The notes under the pieces were generated by a model that was given only the letters and a program-made list of their open reading frames with translations, ran no database searches and was not told where the DNA came from. DNA of 64,000 nucleotides, taken from the NCBI GenBank assembly GCA_900491605.1, contig UESW01004830.1, positions 553,011-617,010 of the forward strand, given 5' to 3'. This document shows positions 11,251 through 22,960 of the stretch, piece after piece. Origin of the DNA: Calamus simplicifolius. Its lineage: Eukaryota > Streptophyta > Magnoliopsida > Arecales > Arecaceae. Position 1 is the stretch's first letter, and each line of letters starts with the position of its first letter. The translations under genes were made by a program, and so were the position numbers.

Positions 11251-11393
11251 TTTAGGAAAGGGATAATTCATGATTAAACATGAGTTATCTTCTTTATTAA
11301 ACTTTTTTAAATATATTTCTTCTAGTTATAGCTTTTAAAGATAAAAGAAGATATCTAAAGATATCCTTCTTATTCTCTATTTCAAATACGGCC

Positions 11394-12535
11394 TAAATAG
11401 GGATTGGATAGGATAAAGTTATAAAGAGATCTTGGAAGATTCACAATTATTGCAATCAAGTCCAAAGTTATTGCATTAGTTGATGGTGATATGGAAAGAC
11501 AAATTCACATCTGCAATAAGAAATTTAATAATCTATCCCCTCATTGATCTCCGTACACTTAAAAGCTAATAAATCACAAGTAAATAGTAAACAACAGGAA
11601 ACTATGCCACCAACCCATCGCTAGTGGAAATTAACCAATGCACATTAAAGAGAGGAAAATGAATAGGGGCTAATTTTCCCTATTGCTGCCATCTTTAATT
11701 GTTTAATAGCCTACTTGAACTAGTATATGATTACACGTTTTTCCGACGAAGATTTATTTCAAGAGTTTTTGTCCGAAAATAGATCTAAAATCGCCTCATA
11801 AAGAACGATGTCATCATCTTACGATCGATAAGGAGGCTGCGTGAAGATAAATTGAGCGAGCCGGAACCTCCCTCAGCAACGCTAGCATTATATATGTTAT
11901 TCCCTGGCCGCATCTTCTTGGAAACTAATCCTACAAAACGACAAGTAAACCAGCATGCATGAAGTTGTTGACAAGCAGGATAGGCAAGAAACCTCGCCAT
12001 CTCCCCAGAACATGCTAAAAACGAAGATCATTTTCCAAAATGACAGCATGCTGAAAGATGCTCACTTTGGAATCCATCCTAATTATTTCCATGCGGTGAG
12101 AGTTGCATCACCATTATGGATAACCTTTCGCAAAAGACTTATGGGCTACGGGGCTTCGACCACAGCAGCAACCTATGATTCAAGTCCATAAAATTTAAAA
12201 AGAAAATGATGACCAATAAAATAAAATTCGATTATGATAAAATAATCTGACAAGAAAAGAAAGGAAATTTTTCGCCGCTGCTTTCACTGCATCGTATGTT
12301 CATCCACTAAAACCTCTATATTTTTTATCATCGTTATTCACACATATATCAAAATACCAAAAAAAAAAAATCTTAAAACAGGGCAGGGCTAGATTAAAAT
12401 TCACATATCATTCAATCCCCATATTAGAATAATAGATGCACGCAGCAGCGTCCGCATCTCTCCCATATTTCATCACCATTTCTTTTGTACAAAAGAAAGA
12501 GAGAGAGAAAAAAAAAAACTTAATACTAAAAATCC
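11394..12535. other. Intergenic DNA downstream of the first SAUR gene
   Basis: No gene recognised. Two short overlapping open frames on opposite strands (11,785-12,000 and 11,955-12,191) show no known domain. The part from 12,190 to 12,535 is AT-rich and probably includes the 3' UTR of the SAUR gene transcribed leftward from 13,060. Confidence 0.45.
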
Positions 12536-13060
12536 TTAAGGATCAAAAAGGGAGTGCAGTCGATCCCAAAAAGGGTTGCAGTCAAACCCAAGTCTTGGAT
12601 AGAAGAGGAGTGAAGCCGCGTTGGAGGAGCACTTCTTACAGGAGGAAGAGGCGCAGTCGGCGAAGAGACGGAGGAAGGCGTCGAGACCAAGACCCTTGAA
12701 TCGGTCCTCGTCTCGGTCGAGGGCGTCGACGACCCACTGGAAGAAAGCCGGGTCACATGGGAGCGCAAGACCGCCGGCCGGCTGGAAGCCGTACTCCTCC
12801 TCCGCCCGGTCCAGCAGCGACGCGAAGACCGGCAGGTTTAGGAACCGAGTCGGGATCACGAACCGCCGCCTCTCCGGGCCCACGTACACCGCGACGAACC
12901 CAGCCCGAACACGCGGCCGGTTCGAGCCGGAGTCCGACTCCGAGGGAGAGGAGCGCCGTCCTCCTCCTTCGCCGCCGCCCCGGAGGCTGAGAACCCGCCA
13001 CCGCTTCATCACCTGCTTCAGCTGCACGATCTGCCGGATCTTCTCCACGGCCGTCGCCAT
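12536..13060 (-). CDS. SAUR-type auxin-responsive protein
   Basis: An intronless gene for a 174-residue SAUR (small auxin up RNA) protein. Members of this family promote cell expansion, typically by inhibiting PP2C.D phosphatases so that plasma-membrane H+-ATPases stay active. Residues 1-20 form the basic N-terminal K-I-R-Q-I-V-Q-L-K-Q helix. A Gly/Ser/Arg-rich linker (about 27-50) follows. The SAUR core (about 52-113) has G-F-V-A-V-Y-V-G-P-E-R-R-R-F-V-I-P, F-L-N-L-P-V-F, L-L-D-R-A-E-E-E-Y-G-F and L-P-C-D. The C-terminal ~60 residues are longer than in short SAURs and include an S-S-S-C-K-K-C segment. The coding sequence is very GC-rich, unlike its surroundings. The upstream leader is GA-rich on the coding strand. 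The function of this member is inferred only from the family. Confidence 0.93.
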   Translation of the reverse strand: MATAVEKIRQIVQLKQVMKRWRVLSLRGGGEGGGRRSSPSESDSGSNRPRVRAGFVAVYVGPERRRFVIPTRFLNLPVFASLLDRAEEEYGFQPAGGLALPCDPAFFQWVVDALDRDEDRFKGLGLDAFLRLFADCASSSCKKCSSNAASLLFYPRLGFDCNPFWDRLHSLFDP

Positions 13061-13454
13061 TAAAAGAAAAAAAAGAAAGAAAGAAAACTATCGCTACCGT
13101 AAAATTTAACCTAGAAAAAGTCTCTCGGCTTTTTTTTTTTTCTCTCTCTCTTTTTGGACGATGAGGAGGAGGGAGGGGATGAGGAGAAAGAAAGAATCGT
13201 CCTGAAGAAGTTGGATGCTTAATAGTAAAGTTTCGTGCGGATTGAAATTTGAGGACGTTAAGGAAGGGCGAAATATTATAAAATAATAAGTTTTGAAATA
13301 CTAAAATGCCCTTCTATTTATTTCATTGATAATACTAAAATATCATAAAATTAATTTAATTCTACGATAGAAAGCCGATATAAAACTTATTTATCAGGCT
13401 AGAAGATTATGAAGAAAGATAAAGTAAAAATAAATAAATTATTGATATAATTTT

Positions 13455-14490
13455 TATTAGTTAAAAAAAAAGCATACAATAGGGTTTATAAAAATATTAT
13501 AATAGATGTTAAAGAAAAATGGAGTACTTTTTATGCGTGTTAATATAATAATAGATATGTAAGATGGAATAGTATCAATTAGAAAACTATTAATGGGATA
13601 CTAGTAAATTTTTATGTTACATTATGGATCTGCTTTTAATCTTATCTTTTTTTCTTTAATTATAGATAAATTTATTAGACCATAATATTGCAATGTGCAT
13701 GTCATTTGTAAATAATATAATACTATTAAATAAAACTAAGACTAAAATTAATCATAAATTAAAACTACATTAACATGCATTAAAATTTAAAGATTTTAGA
13801 TAAACTAAGATAAAAATGAAATATATGAAATATAATTTTAGTACAATTAGAAATGAATATGATGTGAGTATAAATTTGGATTATAAAGTTACTAAAAATG
13901 GTTGATTTCAGTAGTTCAGATCGATTATTTACAAGAAATGAAAGATTAGACATGATATTGTCTATAAGATTAAAATAAGTTAAATAAAATGAAGAAGTGC
14001 AATTAAAATATTATGTAATCCTAAAATATCTACTAAGTTAAAACAAAGTTTTATAAGACAAAAATAAGACCATTTATACTTTATGGCATAAAATGTTGGG
14101 TAGCTAAGAAAATACTCGTACATAAGATGAATGAAACGAAAATGAGAATTCTAAGATGAATGTGTGATGATAAAAAATAGAATAAAAAATAAAATCATTC
14201 ATATAGAGTATCTTCAATTGAAATAAATTAAGAGAATGACGATTTAAATGCTTTAAACATGTGCAATGCAAATCCAGAGATACACTTATGTGAAAAAGTG
14301 ACTTAATATGTATATATATATAAAAGTAGAGATGGATTAAATATCACATAAGAGAAAGTAATAAAAAAAGCTTAAAATTTTTGTATCTTACAAAAAATAT
14401 ATGATTCGAAATAGAGTTGAATGTAAAAAAAAGGATTCGCGTAGCTAACTCCAACTAATTTAGAATTAAGGCTTTATTATTATTGTTACA
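13455..14490 (+). pseudogene. Degenerate LINE reverse transcriptase relic
   Basis: An AT-decayed non-LTR retrotransposon. A K-A-Y-N-R-V segment at about 13,465 matches the K-A-Y-D-R-V block of LINE RTs. Near 14,050-14,170 the string F-Y-K-T-K-I-R-P-F-I-L-Y-G, then C-W-V-A-K-K and H-K-M-N-E-T-K-M-R-I-L-R-W-M-C matches the conserved C-terminal part of these proteins. The end near 14,440-14,480 resembles the usual C-terminus followed by a TTATTATTATTG tail. Many stops are present. It is a different LINE lineage from the elements at 17-23 kb and 54-55 kb. Confidence 0.7.
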
Positions 14491-15499
14491 TTATCACCTC
14501 ATCCCAAAACATGCTTTTTTTTTTTAAAAAAAAATATAAATTCATTTTAATTTTAAGAAATTGATTTGGTTTCCTAAGCTGAAATTAAAATAGCACGAAA
14601 GAAGTAGGCAAAAAAAGTTAGATATGTCTTCATGAATTGTTCCAACTAATTTCACAGAGACCTTCCCTTCATCTATGCAACATAGCATAGCATATTGACG
14701 TCCCTATAATGGCTGTCATTATCTCTGACCATCTACTCTTCAATAATTGTTATTTATCAAGCAGGCGAAAGCTAACTTGGGGTACGCACTACAAAAGCTT
14801 ACACGGAAGCGTCGTTTACTTTTTTGTACAGAGAATAATCTATAGTGGTCCTAGCAACAAAAACCTGGGAAATATATTAGTACCCAAATGTGGGACGTCT
14901 CAAAGAAAATGATAATAGTAATGATACATCATCAAAGTTTCAAACGAAGTATTGCTTACTCTTTTAAGTTTTAACCAAATTGTTCTCAAAGATAAACTAC
15001 TTTGCGTTACGAGCTAAAATTCAATTAAGTCATTGCTGCTGAATTGATATCAGCTCTTGGAGGACTTTCCCTGGCCCTTTGTTGTTTTTTTATGCGTAAA
15101 TGGTGGCAAACGGTTGAACCCGACTCGACCACCATCAGGTGGAAGAAGACGACGTACATATAATATAACAACAAAACTAATTTTATTTGGCACGAGATGT
15201 TCTATTAATTTTAATCAGCATTCTTATGATACCCCGATTCTTTCGAAATTTTTAATGCCAGAGGCTGACACATCATCGTACGGCTCCTGCCGAGATTAGG
15301 CTTCAAATATTCACACGAAACGGACGGCTCTTGTGAGGGAACAAAAGCCGTATGGCCCCCTGTACTACTTACCTTCCAATGTCCCCGAGAGATCGATACC
15401 CCCCAGCGTTAAATCCTGACTAGTTTTTTAAATCGGTGTCTTTGGGCAACTGTTTTAAAATAAGAGAGTGAGAACGAAACTTATTATCCAGATAATGTT
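14491..15499. other. Intergenic DNA, no gene recognised
   Basis: Short frames only (for example 14,709-14,912 and 15,057-15,299) without known domains. The GC content rises locally at 15,260-15,420, which hints at an inserted fragment of other origin that I could not identify. Confidence 0.4.
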
Positions 15500-16230
15500 A
15501 AAGTAAAAAATATTATTTAAATAATATTTTTTAGTTTTTACGTTATTATCCCTCGGCTCAACCAACGGGGCTGTTGACAAAACGAGTAAAAATCGTGATG
15601 ATTTTTATTCCAAAATCGTGGCGATTTTTTCAGTTATCATATCCCTGCGATTCCTTCTTAAACGAAGCCTTTCAACGATCTTAACCCTCTATTATCTTGT
15701 TATATCTATTATCTATAATAAGATAATAGATAAAACAAGATAATTCTAATTGTTATATCTATTATTTTGTTATAGATAATAAATTAACAAGATAATAGAT
15801 ATAATAAGATAATAAATATAACGAGATAATTTTAATTAACAAGATAATAGATATAATAAGATAATTTTAATTAATAAAATAATAAATATAACAAGATAAT
15901 TCTAATTGATCCAATGATTGAATCATTAATCATCATCTAACCCTTTTTTGATTTGCTAAAAGATTATACGAAGGAAGGGAGACAAACGAAGATCCGTAAC
16001 GTTTAAGTCCTCGTAGGGATGAAGTTCGCGCTGAGAAAATTGCTATTTAGAGTAAAGATTTTGGATAAAAATCACCACTTCAAATAGTAATTTCAACTCA
16101 AATGAAATCGCCACTTAAAATAATAATTTTTATTCCTTCCGTCAGTAGCCCTACTGATAGAGCCGAACTAAAAGATTGGGATATAGAAGTGAAAATATTA
16201 TTTTAATTAATATTTTTCATTTTAATACTA
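15500..16230. repeat. Long degenerate inverted repeat with AT-rich core
   Basis: The left arm (about 15,500-15,640) and right arm (about 16,030-16,230) are imperfect reverse complements. Both contain an AAATATTATTTAAATAATA-like stretch, then CGGCTC, a GGGGCTG/GGGCTAC-TGAC block, AAAAAT, and GTGGCGATTT. The core (15,690-15,905) consists of short AT-rich repeats such as AACAAGATAATAGATATAAT in both orientations. This looks like a non-autonomous DNA transposon with long terminal inverted repeats; its superfamily and exact ends are unresolved. Confidence 0.55.
15700..15905. repeat. AT-rich tandem repeats (AAGATAATAGATATAA type)
   Basis: Multiple imperfect repeats of ACAAGATAATAGATATAAT and its reverse complement, about 18-40 bp apart, inside the inverted-repeat element. 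Confidence 0.7.
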
Positions 16231-17339
16231 TTTTAATCAAATTTTTATTTTTATTTTTTTATTTTAAAATCGATGATAAAAGACGCGGATTTGAAAAACT
16301 ACTCCTTAAATCCAAGACAAATGGTGAATCGGTGATGCACTACGCTAGGTTGTTACACCGGCTAAAGTTGAACCAGCCGGGGGCACCGCAGCTGCCTTCC
16401 GCTAGTAGAAGATAAAAAGCATGATTTAAAAATCGAACTCAACTCACCAATCGAACAAATTAAATCAAAAATTTATCCTCAATTCGATTTAATTTTATTA
16501 TTAAAATTAATTTTTATATGACTCAATCAATATAAAAAAAAACTCATTGAATCAAAAATTCTAAAACAACATATTCGATTTTATTTTTAAAACCTTTAAT
16601 TTTAATAAATAAAATTTAATTTATTTTTTTTTTTTTTTAATTTTTTTACTTCATTTTACATCTTAAATACTGTTATTATACTTTTTAGTTAATCATATTA
16701 ATTTCATTGATTTAAATTATACAATTTAAATAAAAAATATTATGTCATATACATTTTTTTTAACAAATATATAAGTTTTAAATACTATATAGTTTATTAT
16801 TTAAATAAAAATTAGTTATTAAATTATTTGATTTGATTAAATTAATTTATTCGATTGAATCAATTAAATCTTTACTCGATTTGTTGGTCAACCCGTTTTT
16901 CAAAACATTGGAAAAAAGAACGGATAAAGTTGCAGCGACCGTGACGCCTAGGAAAGAGGGCAAAACAAGGCATGGTGCGCTGGCATCCATCGGCGCGCGT
17001 TGCAGAACACCCGCATCGAGAGTCGTGACCCCCAACACCCGGTTTGACCATGACTCTGAGAGGACTCGGCCCCCGCCCCGCCAAGCGACGTGGATGTGGA
17101 AATTTATTTATAATTTTGGCAAAAATAAATCGAATAAGCGAAAGGCGTAGGGCCGGTAGGAGAATGACAGGTGCCGTTGGGAAGCGGGTTCAGGTGCGGG
17201 GTCCACCAGACGGCGCGGCGGTGCCCGACATTCGAAGCAGCGCAGAATTCGGAGACCGGGATAGATTCCATTCTTTGTTTTGTTGGACCGGACGCGCTTG
17301 TCCGACCGGCCCGTGAACCCGGTTCGTCGTGTAGCTTAG
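16231..17339. other. Intergenic DNA, AT-rich then GC-rich, no gene recognised
   Basis: 16,231-16,900 is strongly AT-rich with short repeats. 16,900-17,330 is GC-rich with overlapping short frames on both strands (for example 16,833-17,150 and 17,044-17,316). None has a recognisable domain, so I do not call a gene. Confidence 0.4.
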
Positions 17340-17530
17340 TTTTTTTTTTTTTTTTTTACATGATCACATTAATTTAGGGTGAGTCAAACCCGAAATATCA
17401 GAGTATAAAATTTGAAAGAGAAAGGGGAGTAATGTTCACCTAGCTTCAGCTTCAAGAACCAGAATGAGACGCCATCCTAGCAGCAATCCAATCTGCCGCT
17501 GAGTTGGTTTTCCGGTAGATGTGCCTAATC

Positions 17531-18380
17531 CTAGCGCAAGAAATACCCTAGAGGGTAGAATGAATATCTCCAATCAAGGGGATGATAGGCAAACAGGCAC
17601 GGAATCCTGCCTAATCCAACAGATAACAGTAATGGAATCCTCTTCAATAATAATGCTGCGAGCTCCCAGACAACGAATAGCATAACAGATACCAGCCCAA
17701 GCAGTGCACAACTCAGCAAGGGGCACCGTGGAACCAAGAAGACCAAATCCACCAGCCGCCAGCATCTCACCGTCAGGCCCACAAATCACAAAAGCCGAGC
17801 CTGCACATCTACCACGAACACTACCATCAAAGTTGATTTTAACAAATCCTGGAGGTGGGGGCTCCCAAGAAATGAAGACCGTGCGCCGGTACGCTGCCGA
17901 AACAGCAGAAGTCCCAGTGGCCAGGGGTAGCAGAAACATGAACTCTCTGATGGAATGTATACTCAGCAGCTAAGGAGAAGGCGGCCCTAACAACCCTGCG
18001 AGGATGAATAGTCATCAGCGAACAGAAGCCGATTCCGAGATAACCAAATATGATAAGCAGTGTAAGCCTTCTCGAAACCAGTAGGTGGAATCCTCTACCC
18101 ATATCCTCCCTGATGATACTTAGAAAGTGACTACACCGGGATTCAGACCCCTGATCCCAAGGACCATCATCTGAAATCTGCCAAATCTATCTCGCTTTAG
18201 AGCAACTAAAGATAGCATGACCAACCGTCTCGTCCCCCCTACCACATAATGGGCAAGTAGGCAGAATACTCATACCTCTCGCGGAGAGCAGGGAACAAGT
18301 AGGAAGTGTGTTCCATGCAAGTTTCCACATAAAAAGCCGCACCCTAGGATGAATGGGGAGACGCCAGATCCACTTCAAAT
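17531..18380 (-). pseudogene. LINE ORF2 zinc-binding RVT domain and RNase H
   Basis: At 18,378-18,187 the frame reads W-I-W-R-L-P-I-H-P-R-V-R-L-F-M-W-K and ends C-P-L-C-G-R-G-D-E-T-V-G-H-A-I-F-S-C. This is the zf-RVT domain that follows many plant LINE RTs. At 17,939-17,574 an RNase H domain follows, with I-N-F-D-G-S-V-R-G, a glycine-rich strand, and A-E-L-C-T-A-W-A-G. The catalytic aspartate and glutamate positions are kept. Both are separated by frameshifts and stops near 18,100-18,180. Confidence 0.82.
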
Positions 18381-18616
18381 CAATCGAATGCTGAAGCTGA
18401 GGGCTGTAAATCTCAACAAGATCTCTAATAGGAGCAAGAGACAGACAGGATCTCCTCCAAACCCTAATATCAGGGGTGGGAACGGAGTAAGAGGAATGAC
18501 AAGAATGCGCCGGTAAAGCTCAACTCCAAAGAAGCTAGAGACCATAGAAGAAGACCAAGCAGAGCGATCCGGACCGAATAAGTCAATCACCCTCATACCA
18601 TGAGGGATGTTAGAAC

Positions 18617-20317
18617 TCACAAAAGTCGGCCATCGGGACAGTGAAGGTCAGCAATCCAAGCATCATAAACAATATCAACAGAAGCCCCGTCACCTAGCGA
18701 CCAGGAGATGCTGTCCAGAATAGCCAGAGCATGCCGGCAGACCTCTTTCCAGAAAAAAGAGTACCCAGGGGAGAGCTGAGGAAGAGAGGAAGAATTCCAG
18801 TCTCCATATTTGGCCCGCATAAAGGAGCTCCACAAATAGTGCGGATCAAGCAAGAACCGCGTAGCATGCCTCACAATCAGAGCATCCCTCCTAACAATGA
18901 GAGACTGGATCCCGAGCCCACCCTCGGTAATCGGCATAGAAACAATATCCCAAGCCAGAAGGTGAATACCATGCCCATCCTGCATCGAAGCCCAGAGGAA
19001 ATTCCGGAACTGTCTCTCAATCTTCCTCAAACAAGACAAAGGAACAGCAGCATTGGCTAGCAGATAGAGAGGAAGGGAAGATAGCACCGAGCGTAACAGT
19101 GTAAGCCTCGCCATCATAGAGAGCCCAGTGACCTGCCACCCATCCAATCTGTCACGGACCCGGCTAACTAAGTTACTGAAATCAGAGATACGAGGCCGCC
19201 TCCCCGTAATAGGTATTCCAAGATAGGATAGCTGATCAGCCTGATTAGGAATACCCATAATCTGTGAGATAGTCCCTCTAACTGTAGACTTCATCCTAGG
19301 GCTAAAACAGATCAGAGATTTAGTGATATTGACTTTCTGCCCTGAAGCACTATAATAAGACTGCAGAATAGTCGCAAAAGTGATAGCATTGCGAACAGTG
19401 GCCCTTCCCAGAAGAATGCAATCATCAGCAAACATAAGGTGGAAAGGGAGGGCCCTTGGGGACCAGCAGTATAAGGGGCCAAAGAGTTGCTATCCTGAGC
19501 CTGAGATAGCGCCCGAGACAACGATCGGCCGAGAGAATGAACAGGAAAGGCGAAAGAGGGCAGCCCTGTCTCAACCCAACCTCCGAGTGAAAATAATCAG
19601 TCTGACCACCATTAATAAGGAGAGAGAAGGAGGGCCGGTTAACACAGGCCATCACCCAGTCAACAAAGAGCTCCGTAAACCCAAACCCAGAAAGAGTGTG
19701 GCGCAGAAAAACCCAGCTCAATCTATCATAAGCTCTCTCCATATCGAGCTTAACAGCCATAAGACCCTGACGGCTAGGAGCTCGCTGAAGGTCATGCATG
19801 AATTCCTGAGCAAGCAGAGCATTATCAGTGATACTGCGCCCCCTGAGAAAAGCCCCCTGCTGTGGAGAGATGAGGCGATGCATCACAGAACACATACGGG
19901 ATACCAGGATACGTGCACATACTTTGTATAAAGTGGTGCAGAGACTAATAGGCCGGAAATGCTGAGGAGAGGAAGCATCAGGCGTTTGGGCACCAGGGTG
20001 ATAAGAGTCCGATTCCAATCTGCTGGAATAGCTTTAGACTGAAAAACAAGCTGAATAGCTTGCACCACCTCCTGTCCAACAATATCCCAGTAGTGGCGAA
20101 AGAAAACAGCCGGGAACCCATCAGGCCCAGGAGCCTTGTCAACACCAAGATCCCATAAAGCCCACCGAATATCATCCTCAGTAATCGGACGGATGAGAAG
20201 AGCATTCTCCACATCAGAGACCCTGGAGGAAGGGGAGACCGGGAAAACAGGGTACCCTTCACCAGAGTGCTCAGACCATCTAGACTGAAAGAAATGGAGC
20301 ATCTGATCCCTGATCAT
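18617..20317 (-). pseudogene. LINE ORF2 reverse transcriptase domain
   Basis: The RT that performs target-primed reverse transcription. Blocks in order are D-K-A-P-G-P-D-G-F-P-A-V-F-F (about 20,140), F-R-P-I-S-L-C-T-T-L-Y-K, Q-Q-G-A-F-L-R-G-R-S-I-T-D-N, K-L-D-M-E-R-A-Y-D-R, G-L-R-Q-G-C-P-L-S-P, and the active site M-F-A-D-D-C-I-L-L at about 19,430. The C-terminal part (to 18,617) has L-S-Y-L-G-I-P, W-Q-V-T-G-L-S-M-M-A-R and G-G-L-G-I-Q-S. It is split over three frames (20,317-19,883, 20,018-19,425, 19,435-18,617), so at least two frameshifts are present. Confidence 0.88.
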
Positions 20318-20939
20318 CTGGAGCTCCTCCTGTGGGTTGCCCTCCTCATCAATAAGCCGTCTAATACGGTTCGCAGCACGACGTTTTAGAGTAGCTGGTG
20401 AAAGAATCTAGTGTTGGAGTCCCCTTCCTGAATCCACTGAATGCGGGACCTCTGCCTCCAAAACGTCTCCTGTTGTAATAAAAGAGAGTGATGAAGAGCC
20501 AAGTTGGTTCTAAGGGTCAAAAGATCAGAATCAGGAAGATATCCCTCTTGGTCCTCCTTTGACTGCAGAGACGAAATAATAGACTCAGTCTGCTCAACCC
20601 GTCGAACAATGTCCCCCACCTCCCTTCTACTCCAACTACATAGTCTGTGTCTAGCAAGAACCAGACGTCGTGAAAGTCTATAGGTGGCACTCCCTCTGAC
20701 AGGCAACCGCCAAACCTGTGAGATGACAGATCTAGCAGAAGAATAGAAAGTCCAGAATTTCTCGAATCGGAAAAACCCTACTCTGCTGGAGAGACACATC
20801 AGTAGAAATAAGAATAGGACAATGATCCGAAGCAATTCTAGACAGATGAGTAACAATGGTTGAGGGAAAAAGCTGGAGCTACTAAGGATTGGCCAAGGCT
20901 CTATCCAGTCTTTCCCACACCCTAGCTGAACCCTGACGA

Positions 20940-21515
20940 TTGTTACATCAAGTGAACTGAGGCCCAGAGAATCCCAAATCCAAAAGACCAGCTGAAGCAA
21001 TGAAGTTCCTGAACTCAGCTCTTTCCACTGAATCAACCACCTGCCTGCCACCTCTTTTCTCATTGGCCCCGACAATGCAGTTGAAGTCACCCGCAATGAG
21101 AGAAGGAAAACCCTGGGATAGCAAAGAATGAATCTCAGCCCATAGCACCCGGCGCACCCTGAAGTTAGTGCTAGCATAAGCACCCGATAGAAGCCAGGGA
21201 CCATGAGATCCATTAGAAATGACCAGAGCAACTTGTTGACCACAGTAGTGAAAGGCATCCACTTTGATATTATCAGCTCTCCACAAAACCACAATACCGC
21301 TGGAGAGACCAACAGAGTCAATAGCATAGGAAACCCAAGATCTGGAGACCATACGTCGGAAGCGAGCAAGACTGGTCCCCGACAACCGAGTTTCCAGAAG
21401 AATACAAATATCAAAACCATGAAGATGCAATAGCCTCCCAAACGGAGCGAAACGATGGTTTCTGGGCTCCGCGCACATTCCAGACAAGAATCTTCATTCC
21501 GAGGCATGAATGGGG
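20940..21515 (-). pseudogene. LINE ORF2 endonuclease domain
   Basis: An apurinic-like endonuclease/exonuclease/phosphatase (EEP) domain that would nick the target DNA. The frame at 21,487-20,948 reads D-I-C-I-L-L-E-T-R-L-S, then V-G-L-S-S-G-I-V-V-L-W-R, G-A-Y-A-S-T-N and L-I-A-G-D-F-N-C-I. The L-L-E-T-R and G-D-F-N blocks are the expected metal and catalytic motifs. An overlapping frame (21,507-20,386) continues into the region before RT, so a frameshift lies near 20,950. It is closely similar to the endonuclease relic at 54.7-55.3 kb. Confidence 0.85.
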
Positions 21516-21529
21516 GGAACCCCCGCCCT

Positions 21530-22960
21530 ATCCCCCATCAACTCATCAACAAGGTGGTCGTCAGCTGGAAGAGAACCCACAGCAGGTTCCTTACCCCTAC
21601 AATCCTCCGGATGGAACGAATCCATGGATACAACATCCACATCCGGAGAACGGAATCCTTTGAGCGGGACGATTCCATGGCTTCAACCTCCTCGCCCCGG
21701 AGGATGGCCTTCTTAAGCAGAAGGACCGCCGAATCATGAGTAGCTTCCTCCATCTGAGCTGACAAGGAGAGACCTGAAGCAGACCGCAGACCCGGCCCTT
21801 CCTTGCGACGAGACTTCTTCTTCCCTGGCCCGTTAGGTCTAGAGACCCCCGGGAAGAGTCAACAGTTGCTAGAAAGTGAAAGACCCCTGCGATCTAGCTT
21901 TCCCCCCAATAGAAGTCTTCCCTTTTCCTTTAGTGGTCCTGGATACCACTGCGACACAAGTTCCTCAGGCCGGGTCCTCTTGGAAGGGCCAGAATAGGCA
22001 TCCTCCCGGGACTTAGGCTGCGCAATCGAGCTATCAGGCCCTAAGCATGCAAAAGGATTAGAAGCATTGCCCTCATCAGACACTTTCAGCAAAACATCCT
22101 AAAACTTTGCTACAGTGCCAACCGGCACAGAAAACACTTCAATCCCTGTCTCAATGTTTTCCTCTGCTCGACTGCCTGGGTCTTCGCTGCCTGGGTCAAC
22201 AACACCCTTCAAAGGAAGACTCGATGCAGACTTCTCCCCATGGACCATCACACCCTGGGTCTTCATCTCCGCCGAAGAAGAGAGCAAGGCTATCCCCCTG
22301 CTCGGCTGCCGGCGAGCTAGTTTCTTAGGAACTTGCCAGCCGTCGGCCAAAGCAGGGGATGACCTGGGAGTACCGAGGCGATCACCCGACAGAGGGTCCT
22401 GGGAAGATTTCCGGTGCCTGATAGCAGCCATCCAGGGCCCAAATTCAAGACCAGAAGAAGAAGAGGAGGAATCTAGCACAGCCTGGCAAGATCCAGAGAG
22501 ATGCACGGATCCACAATCAACGTAGATTCCTTCAAGATTTTCATATGAAAACTGTTGCCAAAATGGAGCTCTGCTGCCACGATCCGAGTTCCTGGCCGGA
22601 GAGGTATACTCAGATCTACTCGGACACAGGCCCGAGCAAAGCTTCCACGCTTCCTAGCCTTGGTTGATTCATCAGAATAGAGGAATTGCCCGACCACAGC
22701 AAGGATGGAAGATAGAATTTCATCACTCCAGAACTCAATTGGAAGCTGAGGCAACCGTATCTAGAGCAGAGCAAAATGGATGGAGCTGTCGACTGGAACG
22801 AATTCCGGACGCCACTTTGCAGTGATGATCGGTTGTCCATTAACAACCCAGGGTCTTCCCAATGCAAGAGCCTTAGCTCGGATGTCAGAAAAATGGAATA
22901 TGAAATGCTTGTTCGCCAAGCCAGAGCTTTAATGTCACCTGTCAACCCCACTCGGTGGAA
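21530..22960 (-). pseudogene. LINE ORF1, DUF4283-like with residual zinc knuckle
   Basis: The RNA-binding protein of the LINE. In two alternating frames the minus strand shows L-A-N-K-H-F-I-F-H-F, G-R-P-W-V-V, then W-R-P-E-F-V-P, L-P-Q-L-P-I-E-F-W, and R-G-S-F-A-R-A-C-V-R-V-D-L-S. These are typical of the DUF4283 region of plant LINE ORF1. A knuckle-like remnant follows (D-C-G-S-V-H-L-S-G-S-C) in which the first cysteine is lost and the spacing is shortened. Then come a G-P-W-M-A-A-I segment and a long low-complexity Ser/Lys/Pro tail (to about 21,540). Frameshifts near 22,620 and 22,520 break it. Confidence 0.75.

Larger units (their letters stand above)
10596..11393. mobile_element. Nested Tourist-like MITE block (outer element)
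   Basis: The right end reads ...TTTCAAATACGGCC followed by TAA at 11,394. The left end near 10,596 reads GGTTCCTGTGTTTGAAATAG, giving imperfect terminal inverted repeats sharing TTTGAAATAGAG and an A-rich continuation (GATAAGAGGG against GAATAAGAAGG). Between these ends lie an inner complete MITE and a second partial copy. GG..GTTTG ends with TAA duplications are typical of PIF/Harbinger (Tourist) MITEs. The outer left boundary is less certain than the right one. Confidence 0.5.

Noticed and set aside
12621..13109. A 162-codon plus-strand frame
   Set aside because: It is the antisense of the SAUR gene; high GC removes stops.
15260..15420. Possible organellar or group II intron fragment (GAGCCGT-like motifs)
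   Set aside because: GAGCCGTACG and CAAGAGCCGTCCG are present on the minus strand, but no domain V hairpin with a GAAA loop can be drawn; composition alone is not enough.
17044..17377. GC-rich short frames beside the LINE poly(A)
   Set aside because: They have no known domain and overlap in several frames.
18731..19931. Plus-strand frames across the LINE
   Set aside because: They are antisense shadows of the RT region.
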